A stretch of DNA of 64,000 bases, taken from positions 1 to 64,000 of the forward strand of contig JAHXHS010000009.1 of assembly GCA_025656455.1 (NCBI GenBank). Direction: 5' to 3'. Position numbers and translations under genes: made by a program. Of this stretch, positions 47,951 through 55,933 are shown in pieces. The notes beneath the pieces were generated by a model. It saw only the letters and a program-made list of their open reading frames with translations, was not told the DNA's origin and ran no database searches. Source of the stretch: Candidatus Thiodiazotropha sp. (ex Epidulcina cf. delphinae). Its GTDB lineage: Bacteria > Pseudomonadota > Gammaproteobacteria > Chromatiales > Chromatiaceae. Numbering within the stretch: position 1 is the first letter of the stretch; the number at the start of each line of letters is the position of its first letter.

Positions 47951-47979
47951 TTGACCCACCACAATCCGCCCACTATATT
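47951..47979 (+). promoter_or_regulatory. Sigma70 promoter of the zapB-like gene, probably leaderless
   Basis: TTGACC (47951-47956), 17-bp spacer, TATATT (47974-47979). Transcription would begin about 47985-47987, which is the ATG at 47987, so the message would be leaderless or nearly so. It lies 3 bp after the family 1 element. Confidence 0.6.
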
Positions 47980-47986
47980 GATGCCC

Positions 47987-48220
47987 ATGACCGAGAAAGA
48001 GACACAGAACCCGGCAGACCTGGATCTTCGCAAACTGGAAGTTCGCGTCGAGGAACTGATACACGCCTGCTCCTACCTCAAGGACGAGAATAAATCCCTG
48101 CGCGTGAGACAGGATAACCTGGTCACCGAGCGCGCAGCGCTCATCGAGAAGACGGAACTGGCGCGCACCCGCGTTGAAGCCATGATCACCCGGCTCAAGT
48201 CCATGGAAACGCCCCAGTGA
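47987..48220 (+). CDS. ZapB-like coiled-coil protein (TIGR02449 type)
   Basis: 77-aa, highly charged coiled coil (LRKLEVRVEELIHACSYLKDENKSLRVRQDNL ... LARTRVEAMITRLKSME) of the small family that precedes zapA in many gammaproteobacteria; resembles the division protein ZapB. Starts at ATG 47987, or 6 bp upstream at 47981. No Shine-Dalgarno sequence is present, and the promoter -10 ends 7 bp before the ATG. The stop overlaps the zapA GTG start by 4 bp. Confidence 0.85.
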   Translation: MTEKETQNPADLDLRKLEVRVEELIHACSYLKDENKSLRVRQDNLVTERAALIEKTELARTRVEAMITRLKSMETPQ

Positions 48221-48531
48221 ACAGCAACCCGCTGCCGGTGACGGTCTACATTCTCGACAAGGAGTACCGTATCTCCTGCCTGCCGGAAGAGCGGGAACCC
48301 CTGTTGCAGGCAGCGGCCTATGTTGACGGCCAGATGCGCGAAATCCGCCAGAGCGGCCGTATCATCGGCTCAGAGCGGGTAGCCGTGATGGCTGCGTTGA
48401 ACATAGCCAACGATCTACTGTTGAATCAGCAAAACAGAGAAGACGGCACACAAAACATCACCCGCCGCATCAAGAGCCTGCAGGAGAAGATCGAGATTGC
48501 CCTCAACTCGACCAATCAACTGGAACTTTGA
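48217..48531 (+). CDS. zapA: Cell division protein ZapA
   Basis: Z-ring-associated protein that bundles FtsZ. 104 aa: globular N-terminal PVTVYILDKEYRISCLPEE and EPLLQAAAYVDGQMREIR, then a coiled-coil tail. GTG start overlapping the previous stop (GTGA). Followed by 6S RNA and 5-formyl-THF cyclo-ligase, as in E. coli. Confidence 0.95.
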   Translation: MNSNPLPVTVYILDKEYRISCLPEEREPLLQAAAYVDGQMREIRQSGRIIGSERVAVMAALNIANDLLLNQQNREDGTQNITRRIKSLQEKIEIALNSTNQLEL

Positions 48532-48559
48532 TCGAATAAGGGTTAGCCTAGAGGTTAGA

Positions 48560-48745
48560 CATCCCCTGCGGTGTACGATAGCAGCCCGGGTATTTTCTTG
48601 AGCCTAATATCTACCCTGGGAACATAACGATGGTGCGGTGTGCATGTCCGTTTCCATGCGGAAAGCCTGAAACACCTCTGTTGTTCCCACTTGAACCCTC
48701 TGGTTCAAGAACAAAGGCACGCATCGGCACAGGTGGGGGGTGTCG
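48560..48745 (+). ncRNA. ssrS: 6S RNA
   Basis: Intergenic RNA between zapA and the cyclo-ligase gene, the conserved place of ssrS. Sequence matches: CCCGGGUAUUUUCUUGAGCCUAAUAUCUACCCUGGG on the 5' side, the GCGGUGUGCAUG/CAUGCGG apical stem, and the hallmark CUUGAACCCUCUGGUUCAAG hairpin on the 3' side. Closing stems pair CCCCUGCGG-like and CAGGUGGGG strands. Ends are approximate. Binds the sigma70 holoenzyme and acts as a promoter mimic in stationary phase. Confidence 0.88.
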
Positions 48746-48768
48746 CTCCACCAACATCAAGCTGAGCA

Positions 48769-49356
48769 ATGGATATACAGCGACTTCGCCGACGAATCAA
48801 GACCCAGCGGCAACAACTCAGCCGGCAAACGCTCAAACTTCACAGCCAACGAATCCTCCGCCTGGCCGGCAACTATAAACCGTTCAGGCATGGCCACCGT
48901 GTCGCCTTTTACTATGCCATGCGCGGCGAAATGGATCCCGCCCCCCTGTTACAACTGGCAATCCGCACCGGCAAGACTCCTTATTTGCCGGTATTACGCC
49001 AGCGTCCGGCGTGCGGGCTTTGGTTTGCTCCTTATCCGCAAGGCGCCAAGCTGATAGACAACCGCTTCGGCATTCCCGAACCCTGCTTCAAACACCGGCG
49101 CCTGGTTATGCCTTGGGCCCTGGATCTGGTATTCGTGCCACTGATCGCATTCGACGCTCAGGGCCATCGCTTAGGCATGGGTGGCGGTTATTACGACCGC
49201 ACTTTTGCCTATAAAAGGCAACGCACGCATCTTCGGGGTCCCAAACTGATCGGCCTTGCGCATGAATTCCAACGGGTGCCGCGACTCAGCGCCAAGCCCT
49301 GGGATATTCCACTCGATGCAGTGATAACCGAGTCATGTATTCACAACTTTATATAG
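48769..49356 (+). CDS. 5-formyltetrahydrofolate cyclo-ligase
   Basis: 195 aa (ygfA/fau family). Converts 5-formyl-THF to methenyl-THF with ATP. Motifs: GHRVAFYYAMRGEMDPAPLL, KTPYLPVLRQR and LGMGGGYYDRTFAY. Sits directly downstream of 6S RNA, the standard arrangement, and is likely co-transcribed with it. Connects to the folate genes gcvT, folA and thyA in this window. Confidence 0.95.
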   Translation: MDIQRLRRRIKTQRQQLSRQTLKLHSQRILRLAGNYKPFRHGHRVAFYYAMRGEMDPAPLLQLAIRTGKTPYLPVLRQRPACGLWFAPYPQGAKLIDNRFGIPEPCFKHRRLVMPWALDLVFVPLIAFDAQGHRLGMGGGYYDRTFAYKRQRTHLRGPKLIGLAHEFQRVPRLSAKPWDIPLDAVITESCIHNFI

Positions 49357-49552
49357 GTAAAATGACTGGAATGGCATCCATGCAAAGATCATCTTCAGCA
49401 AATCACCGGCATCAATGCGCACTTAACCAACAGTGATCTACAACAACGATTTGAATTAATTGACAAAAGATTGTCATCTGTTCTGGATTTTTTTTAAAGC
49501 TGAATTATACTCAGTTCATCCATTAAGGTAGTTCTCTCGGGAGGAAAGTTAG

Positions 49553-50023
49553 ATGGCGAAGAAAAAGGCCGCCAAAAAGAAGGCAGCAGTAAGACGTTCA
49601 ACCACAACCAAGAAGGCAACCTCAAGAAGAAAGGTTGCCAAGAAGAGGGTAGCGACCAGGAAGAAAGTCGCCGCTAAGAAAAGAGTCGCAAAGAAGAAAG
49701 TCGCGGCGAAAAAGCGGGTAACCAGGAAAAAGACTACCAAGAAGAGAGCTGCTAAAAAGAAAGTCACGACAAAAAAGCGGGTAGCCAAGAAGAAGACAGC
49801 GAAGAAAAAGGCCTCGGTAAAAAAGCGCACAGCTAAGAAAAAGGCCTCGGTAAAAAAGCGCGCAGCTAAGAAAAAGGCGGCAAAAAAGAAGGTCGTCAAG
49901 AAAAAAGTAGCCGCTAAGAAGAAGGCTACCAGGAAAAAAGCCGCCTCGAAGAAGGCCGCCGTGAAGAAACGGCCCGCCCGCCCGAGGAAGGTAACCCCAC
50001 GTAAGAAAAGACCCGCTAAATAG
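49553..50023 (+). CDS. Histone H1-like lysine/alanine-rich protein
   Basis: 156 aa, almost wholly K, A, R, V and T, built from repeated KKxAAKKK/KKRVAKKK units, like bacterial histone H1-type tails (Hc1-like, AlgP). Likely binds DNA or RNA non-specifically as a nucleoid protein. A GGGAGGA ribosome-binding site lies 5-10 bp before the ATG, and TATACT at 49506-49511 is a possible -10. The DNA contains a 33-bp tandem repeat at about 49802-49868. Followed by a bidirectional terminator. Confidence 0.88.
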   Translation: MAKKKAAKKKAAVRRSTTTKKATSRRKVAKKRVATRKKVAAKKRVAKKKVAAKKRVTRKKTTKKRAAKKKVTTKKRVAKKKTAKKKASVKKRTAKKKASVKKRAAKKKAAKKKVVKKKVAAKKKATRKKAASKKAAVKKRPARPRKVTPRKKRPAK

Positions 50024-50042
50024 TCCTGACTATCGCAGCTGA

Positions 50043-50075
50043 TGACAAACCCCGCCCTGCGGGGTTTGTCATTTT
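50043..50075. terminator. Bidirectional rho-independent terminator
   Basis: TGACAAACCCCGCCCTGCGGGGTTTGTCATTTT: 11-bp stem and a short T run on the plus strand, and an A run (49 bp away, weaker) on the other. It lies between the convergent histone-like and ilvA genes and overlaps the ilvA stop codon. Confidence 0.85.
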
Positions 50076-51598
50076 GCGCAGCCGACGCCGGCAAACAGGC
50101 GATACGCCGGATTGTCCGTCTCATCCCAGAAGGGATAGTCCAACCTCTTCAAACGACTCAGGAAGACGCCTGTATCTGCGTTTGACACCTGAATACCCAT
50201 TAACACACGTCCATAGGCTGCACCGTGATTGCGGTAATGGAACAGACTGATATTCCATGCCTTACCCAGGTGATTCAGGAAATAGAGCAGCGCACCCGGC
50301 CTTTCCGGGAACTCAAAACGTATCAGTCTCTCATCCTCAAGACCTTGAGCATGGCCACCCACCATATAGCGAATATGTAATTTGGCTGTCTCGTTATCGG
50401 TCATATCCAAAATGGAATAGCCCTTATCGACAAAGCGTTGAAACAGCATCTTCCGCTCCTCATCGCCATGACTCAATTCAATGCCGACAAAAATCTGCGC
50501 CCTGGCGGCATCGCTGTAGCGATAGTTGAACTCGGTTATGCTGCGTTTGCCTATCAGCTTGCAGAATTGCAGGAAGCTCCCTGGACGTTCAGGTATCTGA
50601 ACAGCGAAAAGGGCTTCTCTACGCTCGCCAAATTCCGCACGTTCAGCCACATGCCTTAAACGATCGAAATTGATATTGGCCCCACTGTTGATCGCGATAA
50701 GGTGCTTACCGGCCATCTCATCACGCTTGACGTAGCGCTTGAGACCCGCCACCGACAACGCCCCCGCGGGTTCCGCAGTGGTCCGGGTGTCATCATAGAT
50801 ATCCTTGATTGCGGCGCAGATCTCATCGGTGCTGACGAGCACCACCTCATCCACGACCTTCCGCGCCAAGCGATAGGTCTCTTTACCAACCTGCCTCACC
50901 GCCACGCCATCGGCGAAAATACCCACCTGCTTAAGTCTGATCCGGCGCTTTGCCTTCAAGGCTGCGTGGAGCGATGGCGCATCTTCAGGTTCAACGCCTA
51001 TGATTTTCACCTGCGGGTAGACATACTTGACGTAGGCGCCGATACCGGCGATCAAACCACCGCCCCCAACGGGCACGAATATCGCCTCGGGAGGGGTCGG
51101 ATGCTGCCGCAGCAGCTCCATGCCGATCGTTCCCTGCCCGGCAATCACCTCGGGATCATCGAACGGGTGAATGAAGGTCAAGTTCTGCTGTTGCGCGAGA
51201 ACCTGGGATCGCGCGTAGGCCTCATCATAGGAATCGCCGGCCAAGACGATCTTTGCCCCGAGGTTCCTGACAGCCTGCACCTTGATGGGCGGCGTTGTTT
51301 TCGGCATTACGATCAATGCCTGGATTTTCAGCTTACGGGCCGCCAGCGCAACCCCCTGGGCGTGATTCCCCGCAGATGCGGCGATGACTCCCTGACCTCT
51401 GACCTCATCAGGCAGGCTGACCATTTTGTTATAGGCGCCCCGCAGCTTGAAGGAGAAGACCGGCTGGAGATCTTCACGCTTGAGGAAAATGTGGTTAGCC
51501 AGACGCGAGGAGAGAAGATCGGCCCTGTCCAGGGGTGTCTCCCTGGCCACGTCATAGACACGTGCGCGCAGGATCTTTTCTATATAACGTTGAGGCAT
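50069..51598 (-). CDS. ilvA: Threonine ammonia-lyase (biosynthetic)
   Basis: PLP enzyme deaminating threonine to 2-oxobutanoate for isoleucine synthesis. 509 aa from ATG 51598; a TTG at 51616 could add six residues. PLP lysine in FSFKLRGAYNK, ASAGNHAQGVA and VPVGGGGLIAGIG (phosphate loop). Two C-terminal ACT-like regulatory domains (from about residues 325 and 420), indicating isoleucine/valine allosteric control. GGATGAG lies just before the ATG. Confidence 0.96.
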   Translation of the reverse strand: MPQRYIEKILRARVYDVARETPLDRADLLSSRLANHIFLKREDLQPVFSFKLRGAYNKMVSLPDEVRGQGVIAASAGNHAQGVALAARKLKIQALIVMPKTTPPIKVQAVRNLGAKIVLAGDSYDEAYARSQVLAQQQNLTFIHPFDDPEVIAGQGTIGMELLRQHPTPPEAIFVPVGGGGLIAGIGAYVKYVYPQVKIIGVEPEDAPSLHAALKAKRRIRLKQVGIFADGVAVRQVGKETYRLARKVVDEVVLVSTDEICAAIKDIYDDTRTTAEPAGALSVAGLKRYVKRDEMAGKHLIAINSGANINFDRLRHVAERAEFGERREALFAVQIPERPGSFLQFCKLIGKRSITEFNYRYSDAARAQIFVGIELSHGDEERKMLFQRFVDKGYSILDMTDNETAKLHIRYMVGGHAQGLEDERLIRFEFPERPGALLYFLNHLGKAWNISLFHYRNHGAAYGRVLMGIQVSNADTGVFLSRLKRLDYPFWDETDNPAYRLFAGVGCAK

Positions 51599-51689
51599 GG
51601 ACTCATCCGATGACAATGAGAAATGAAGCGACTGACATTCATCACTTGCATGGGTATTATTAACCCGGCGACCTAATATGTTGCATTCA

Positions 51690-51787
51690 GCCGATCTACG
51701 CCTGCCTACAGCAAGGCATTAAAATGCCACTGTAGCACGCCTACAGTCAGTTTTAATAACCCAGTCTGTAGGCAGGCACACATCGGC
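51690..51787. repeat. Long imperfect hairpin between ilvA and rpiA
   Basis: GCCGATCTACGCCTGCCTACAG (51690-51711) pairs with CTGTAGGCAGGCACACATCGGC (51765-51786). Inside are smaller hairpins: GGCATTAAAATGCC (51715-51728) and CTGTAG...CTACAG. Located upstream of both divergent genes; could be a remnant element or an RNA/operator structure. No second copy seen in the window. Confidence 0.65.
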
Positions 51788-51837
51788 CTGCTTTGATTTG
51801 CAATGACGCCAATCACAGCCATATCGGGAGAGACAAA

Positions 51838-52497
51838 ATGCATGCAGACGAACTCAAAAAGCAGGCCGCCAAGGCCGCACTCGAATATGTCAAGGGCGGC
51901 GTCATCGGGGTCGGCACAGGCTCCACGGTCAACCATTTCATCGACTATCTCGCCAGCGTCAAAGGCAAGATCGACGGAACCGTCTCCAGCTCAGAGGCAT
52001 CGACTGAGCGGCTGAAGCAGCACGGCATACCTGTCCTGGATCTTAATGCCGCCGGCGAACTCGAAATCTATATCGATGGGGCCGATGAATCCGATCACTA
52101 TCTCAACCTGATCAAAGGTGGCGGCGGCGCCCTGACGCGGGAGAAAATCATCGCTGGAGCGAGCAAAAAATTCGTCTGCATCGCGGACGAGAGCAAACTG
52201 GTCGACATCCTGGGCAGCTTCCCCCTGCCGGTCGAGGTCATTCCCATGGCGCGCAGCCATGTAGCCCGTCAGCTGGTAAAACTGGGCGGCACACCGGTAT
52301 GGCGGGAAAGCTTTGTCACCGATAACGGTAACGCCATATTGGATGTTCACAACCTGGAGATCATGAAGCCCAGGGAGATGGAGCAGCAGATCAATGCCAT
52401 TGCAGGGGTTGTCACGACCGGCATCTTCGCCCTTCGAGGCGCGGATGTCTTGATACTGGGCACCGAAGCGGGAGCCAAGACGGTGCTGCCGAAATAG
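51838..52497 (+). CDS. rpiA: Ribose-5-phosphate isomerase A
   Basis: Interconverts ribose-5-phosphate and ribulose-5-phosphate. 219 aa. Motifs: [34 protein letters not shown] and [12 protein letters not shown] (active-site Asp/Lys), and the C-terminal [16 protein letters not shown]. The ATG at 51838 has GGGAGA 6 bp upstream; an upstream in-frame start at 51793 lies outside the homology. Divergent from ilvA, as often seen (ilvA-rpiA). Confidence 0.97.
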   Translation: MHADELKKQAAKAALEYVKGGVIGVGTGSTVNHFIDYLASVKGKIDGTVSSSEASTERLKQHGIPVLDLNAAGELEIYIDGADESDHYLNLIKGGGGALTREKIIAGASKKFVCIADESKLVDILGSFPLPVEVIPMARSHVARQLVKLGGTPVWRESFVTDNGNAILDVHNLEIMKPREMEQQINAIAGVVTTGIFALRGADVLILGTEAGAKTVLPK

Positions 52498-52600
52498 GTT
52501 GATTGGCGTCAATTACGTTTATTCGCTGACGATCAACTTAGCATTAGCCAACTGAATTGTTGTGATTTGTATGCTCTCCCACACGATCAGGGGAAGAGCC

Positions 52601-52631
52601 AAAAAAACGGGGCTCTTACGAGCCCCGCCTT
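52601..52631 (-). terminator. Rho-independent terminator of the porin gene
   Basis: Minus strand reads GGCGGGGCTCGTAAGAGCCCC followed by GTTTTTTT: 7-bp GC stem and U run, about 30 bp after the porin stop. It may also slow plus-strand transcription from rpiA. Confidence 0.9.
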
Positions 52632-52661
52632 TAATTTCTTATAGTTTTAGGAGAGCTATTA

Positions 52662-53666
52662 TTAGAAGTTGTGGTTGACCTGAAGGCTGAAGATGCTGAC
52701 ATCGCCGTCTCTGTTGTCGAAACTGCTGCCAACATAGTTAGCCATTACCTGAGTGCGCTTGCTCAGACCATAGTGGTAACCGACACCGAAACCATCGTGG
52801 TCATTGGCGTCACTGGCGTCATCAGCGTAATCGAAGATCTTCACAGCGACCATACCCGGACCGGCCTTGATTGCACCATTGACCATAACGCTGTCCGAAT
52901 CCTGCAGGTCACCGCCAGCCGGGTTTTCAACCGTCACATTCTCGAAGATAACGCCAACCTTAAACATACCGCCATCATAGCCAAAGCCGGCACGGAACTG
53001 ATCCAGATCGGCGCCATCCACGCCAATAGCATCGATATTGCCGTCAGCGCCTTCGTAGGCCAAGGATGCGAAGATACCGGCATTTGAGTACATGGCAGCC
53101 AGCGAGTAGGCATCGGCAAGGCCGTCTGCCTCATTATTCTCGCCAGGAACCAGAGCAGCGGCAAGGGTCACGCCACCCAGGCTGGGAGAGATATAGGCCA
53201 GGGTGCCGTCAGCGCGGCGATCAACCAAAGACTCAGTGTAGTTGAGGTTGTTATCAACAGCCGTGTCACCGAAATAGTCCAACGAACCCGTGGAGATCTT
53301 CAGCGGGGTGTCATGACGGCCAAGCACAACTGTACCGAAACCACCGGCCAGACCGACAAAGGCGTTACGTGCGCCCAGGCTGCCGTCACCGGAGAACTCG
53401 TTACCACCAGGGTTGGTGGAGATGTTCACGCCGTACTCGATCTTGTAGACAGCGGTCAGGCCGTTACCCAGATCCTCAGAGCCTTTGACACCAAGACGCG
53501 AGGTCCGGTTGTTGATCTGAATGTTGTCGACTTCGCTAGCACTGGAGCGTTCGTCGCTAACGACATCAAGAGACTGACGGACCTTACCGTAGATAGTGGC
53601 ATCAGCCATTGCAGCAACAGGAGCCACCAGCGCAGCGGCAATTGCCAGAGAGAGTACTTTTTTCAT
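52662..53666 (-). CDS. Gram-negative general porin
   Basis: 334-aa trimeric-type porin of the Gram-negative porin (Porin_4/OmpC-like) family. Signal peptide MKKVLSLAIAAALVAPVAAMA, then ATIYGKVRQSLDVV, SRLGVKGSEDLGNGLTAVYKIEYG and FVGLAGGFGTVVLGRHDTPLK (loop 3 region), ending in VNHNF with terminal Phe for BAM assembly. The ATG at 53666 is chosen over an upstream extension because it begins the signal peptide. Its own promoter and terminator are visible, so it is monocistronic and probably highly expressed. Confidence 0.95.
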   Translation of the reverse strand: MKKVLSLAIAAALVAPVAAMADATIYGKVRQSLDVVSDERSSASEVDNIQINNRTSRLGVKGSEDLGNGLTAVYKIEYGVNISTNPGGNEFSGDGSLGARNAFVGLAGGFGTVVLGRHDTPLKISTGSLDYFGDTAVDNNLNYTESLVDRRADGTLAYISPSLGGVTLAAALVPGENNEADGLADAYSLAAMYSNAGIFASLAYEGADGNIDAIGVDGADLDQFRAGFGYDGGMFKVGVIFENVTVENPAGGDLQDSDSVMVNGAIKAGPGMVAVKIFDYADDASDANDHDGFGVGYHYGLSKRTQVMANYVGSSFDNRDGDVSIFSLQVNHNF

Positions 53667-54057
53667 TGAGTTAACTCCGAAGAATTGATGGGTAGAAAAT
53701 TTGACTACGATGCGAATACTAGTCAACCAGATAATAAATTGCAAGCGTTTTTTTGCAAAAAAGACACAGAAAAATCAATTGTTGTTTATATGAGACACAA
53801 AGGAAAACCACTTCATTAATCGCTATGATATCAATATGTTAAATAAACGGCATCCGATAAATTCGCTAGCTGATTCACGCCATACCCTAGAAAATTACTC
53901 GGTTATTGTTGCGCTATTTTTTTCATCCAAAATTACAACAACAACACCGTTTAACAAACGACATAAATCATTCAAATTCAATATATTAGATAACTCAGGC
54001 TATATCTGACATGAACAATGAGCATGAATTATCTGATAAAATGAGGTATCTGGGCAA
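53667..54057. other. AT-rich upstream region of the porin gene
   Basis: 391 bp, no gene seen. The first 80 bp hold the porin promoter; beyond 53745 the DNA is strongly AT-rich (A/T tracts, ATATCAATATGTTAAATAAA, ATTCAATATATTAGATAA), suggesting upstream binding by nucleoid or response regulators. No defined operator recognised. Confidence 0.6.
53716..53744 (-). promoter_or_regulatory. Sigma70 promoter of the porin gene
   Basis: On the minus strand TTGCAA, a 17-bp spacer and TAGTAT, predicting a start near 53709 and a leader of about 43 nt. Spacing is optimal. Confidence 0.7.
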
Positions 54058-55044
54058 TTAATTCATCATCAGGGGGGCGACGCGCTGACGCAGAAACCTG
54101 ACCAGACTTTCCAACTGCCGATGCCTGTCCGCAAGCCGGTCAATGTAACCCAGGGTCCTTGGGATCTCCTTCAGGTATCCCGACTTACCGTCGCGTTGAT
54201 TCAATCTGGCGAAAATGCCACTCGCCTTGAGGTGGCGTTGCACGCCCATCAGATCAAACCAGGTCAGGAACTGCGCTTCATCCACTGTACGCAGCACGCC
54301 TGAGTGTTGCGCCAGTTCGAAATAGCCCATGACCCAGGCTTGCGTCTGCTCGCCGGGCCAGCTGATATAGCAATCACGCAACAGAGAGACCAAGTCATAG
54401 GTTACGGGCCCGATCACGGCATCCTGGAAATCGAGAATACCGGGGTTATGGCGTTCAGTGACCATCAGGTTGCGTGAATGGTAGTCACGGTGGACACACA
54501 CCTGGGGTTGTTGAAGGGCGTTGTCCGCAAGCAGGGTAAAGACCTGATCCAGCATCCGTTGCTCATCGCCCGTCAATGTCAGGCTCAATTCACGCCCCAG
54601 CAGCCATTCGCGGAACAACCCCATCTCCCGCATCAGCAGTGTCCGGTCATAGTGCGGCAGGCCTTGCAACGGTCCACATGCCTGGAGGGTCGCCAGCGCA
54701 CCCAAGGCGTCGCCGTAGAGCCTATCCGCCGTTTCCGTTGTCAGCTTGTCGAGATAGAGCACACTGCCCAGATCTTCCAGCAGCATAAACCCCTGAGAGA
54801 GATCCTTTGCATGGATATGCGGCACGTTCAAGCCGATGGATTCGAAAGCCTGCGCCACCTGCACGAAAGGCTTGGAGTCTTCTTTCTCTGGTGGAGCGTC
54901 CATGGCGATATAGCTTTGACCCGCCGCTCTGATACGAAAATAACGGCGAAAACTCGCATCCCCGGAAGCGGGTTCGAAGGAGAAATCCCTCAACCCGGGT
55001 AACGAGGTCAGCCACGCTTTCAGTTGTTCTATACGTTGTGGCAT
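54058..55044 (-). CDS. amgK: N-acetylmuramate/N-acetylglucosamine 1-kinase AmgK
   Basis: Aminoglycoside-phosphotransferase-fold anomeric sugar kinase. With MurU it forms UDP-MurNAc from recycled MurNAc, bypassing de novo MurA/B synthesis (a fosfomycin-tolerance route in Pseudomonas). 328 aa from ATG 55044 (MPQRIEQLKAWL). Kinase motifs: GDASFRRYFRI, VHRDYHSRNLMV (catalytic HxDxxxxN) and GILDFQDAVIGP (metal-binding). In Pseudomonas it lies beside lptD and murU; here lptD is 5.4 kb away beyond an RND locus, and murU about 39 kb away. Confidence 0.93.
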   Translation of the reverse strand: MPQRIEQLKAWLTSLPGLRDFSFEPASGDASFRRYFRIRAAGQSYIAMDAPPEKEDSKPFVQVAQAFESIGLNVPHIHAKDLSQGFMLLEDLGSVLYLDKLTTETADRLYGDALGALATLQACGPLQGLPHYDRTLLMREMGLFREWLLGRELSLTLTGDEQRMLDQVFTLLADNALQQPQVCVHRDYHSRNLMVTERHNPGILDFQDAVIGPVTYDLVSLLRDCYISWPGEQTQAWVMGYFELAQHSGVLRTVDEAQFLTWFDLMGVQRHLKASGIFARLNQRDGKSGYLKEIPRTLGYIDRLADRHRQLESLVRFLRQRVAPLMMN

Positions 55045-55227
55045 GCCACTCCTTAAAATACTTGCCAGGCGCATCGGCAGATGAAGGGTTGGACGGAAAT
55101 CGGCCGCAAATGGACGCCAATCGTCGCTAATAGTCGGCCATACGGATGCGACAAAAATATAACCCATTTCTTGGAAATTTGCCTGACTGCCTCAAACAGG
55201 TCAGCCAGGGCGAAAAGAGGCCCTCGC

Positions 55228-55393
55228 TAAGGGCCGCGGAAAAAAAGATTTAACCCAAAATGCGCCGGATTGTTGCCTGCCTTCGAGGCGTAGCGAAGGG
55301 CGCGTAGCCGGGCCTACGTAACCGAAGCTACAACAAAGAAGGCGGGCAAGAAGACAAGTAGTTTGGGTTAAATCTTTTTTTCCGCGGCCCTAA
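55228..55393. repeat. Palindromic element, family 4, copy B
   Basis: 166 bp, flanked by TAA on both sides, ends GGGCCGCGGAAAAAAAGATTTAACCCAAA and complement. Apart from the terminal GCGG/CTCGG change and one or two bases, identical to copy A at 20487-20652, implying recent spread. Confidence 0.92.
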
Positions 55394-55516
55394 GTCCGCG
55401 AAGGATCCTCAGACAATGCCTTCTTGGCGTACTATACGAGCTTGGCGAGAGAAATTTTGCATGCCTAACCAGTGATTGAGAACTATCAAGGTGATGTGCA
55501 GTGGGCTTGTGTACCC

Positions 55517-55667
55517 CGTCATTCCGGCGCATGCCGGAAAAGTGGTGCATGGATGCACCGTTTACGGACCAAAGGATGGAATCCAGTCAGTCGTTGAATT
55601 CCCTGGATCCCGGCATGCGCCGGGATGACGTGGCTTTAAAAAGTGTGTGTTTCTGAATAGAGACTAG
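55517..55667. repeat. Family 5-like CATTCCGGCGCATGCCGG element
   Basis: Shares GTCATTCCGGCGCATGCCGGAA, CCAGTCAGTCGTTGAATTCC, CTGGATCCCGGCATGCGCCG and the TTTCTGxAxAGAxACTA right end with 39527-39665, but has a 38-bp insertion (AAGTGGTGCATGGATGCACCGTTTACGG region, itself hairpin-like) after the first palindrome. The right end joins family 3 copy 2 through a shared CTAG; the left end is not recognisable. Confidence 0.78.
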
Positions 55668-55933
55668 TGTGGTGTAACGTATAAACTGTACCAATCAGAG
55701 GCCCGTCAATGCCTCAAGACCAGGCGCAGCGCGCAGACAATGGCAGCGCCCTTGTTAAGCGCTGCAACGCAGGATTGAGGCATTGACGGGCCTCCCTTCG
55801 GGCGAGACGCTAAGCCGTCATCTGCGTTGTTGCGTTGCTTGGAAAGGGCACGCCATTCCCGGCGCAACGCGCCTAGCAGCTAACGGCTTAGCGTCTCGCT
55901 GATGGGTACAGTTTATACGTTACACCACACTAG
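55664..55933. repeat. Palindromic element, family 3, copy 2
   Basis: 270 bp between CTAG sites with about 34-bp inverted ends CTAGTGTGGTGTAACGTATAAACTGTACC. Internal stems: GAGGCCCGTCAATGCCTC...GAGGCATTGACGGGCCTC, and GAGACGCTAAGCCGT...ACGGCTTAGCGTCTC enclosing TTGCTTGGAAAGGGCACGCCATTCCC, the same inner hairpin type as in copy 1. The right CTAG contains the stop codon of the RND permease. Confidence 0.9.

Larger units (their letters stand above)
47523..47986. other. Divergent ygfB/zapA intergenic region
   Basis: Contains a TGCTTGGAAAGGGCGCGCCATTTCC hairpin (about 47584-47608) resembling the inner module of family 3 elements, then the 271-bp family 1 copy d (47677-47947), and a promoter for the zapB-like gene in the last 40 bp. 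No gene seen. Confidence 0.7.
55045..55929. other. Element-rich region between amgK and the RND genes
   Basis: No gene seen. In order: family 4 copy B (55228-55393), a family 5-like CATTCCGGCGCATGCCGG region (55517-55667) and family 3 copy 2 (55664-55933). A bounded run of three element types marks the junction between amgK and the efflux locus. Confidence 0.75.

Noticed and set aside
48630..48878. 82-codon frame between zapA and the cyclo-ligase gene
   Set aside because: Overlaps the 6S RNA and the cyclo-ligase start; low-complexity tail and no homology.
49802..49868. Possible CRISPR or minisatellite in the lysine-rich gene
   Set aside because: Only two copies of a 33-bp unit within coding sequence; no spacers and no cas genes.
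49549..50124. Minus-strand frame of 191 codons over the histone-like gene
   Set aside because: Its F/A/L-rich product is the antisense reading of lysine/alanine codons; the plus-strand gene has a strong ribosome-binding site and terminator.
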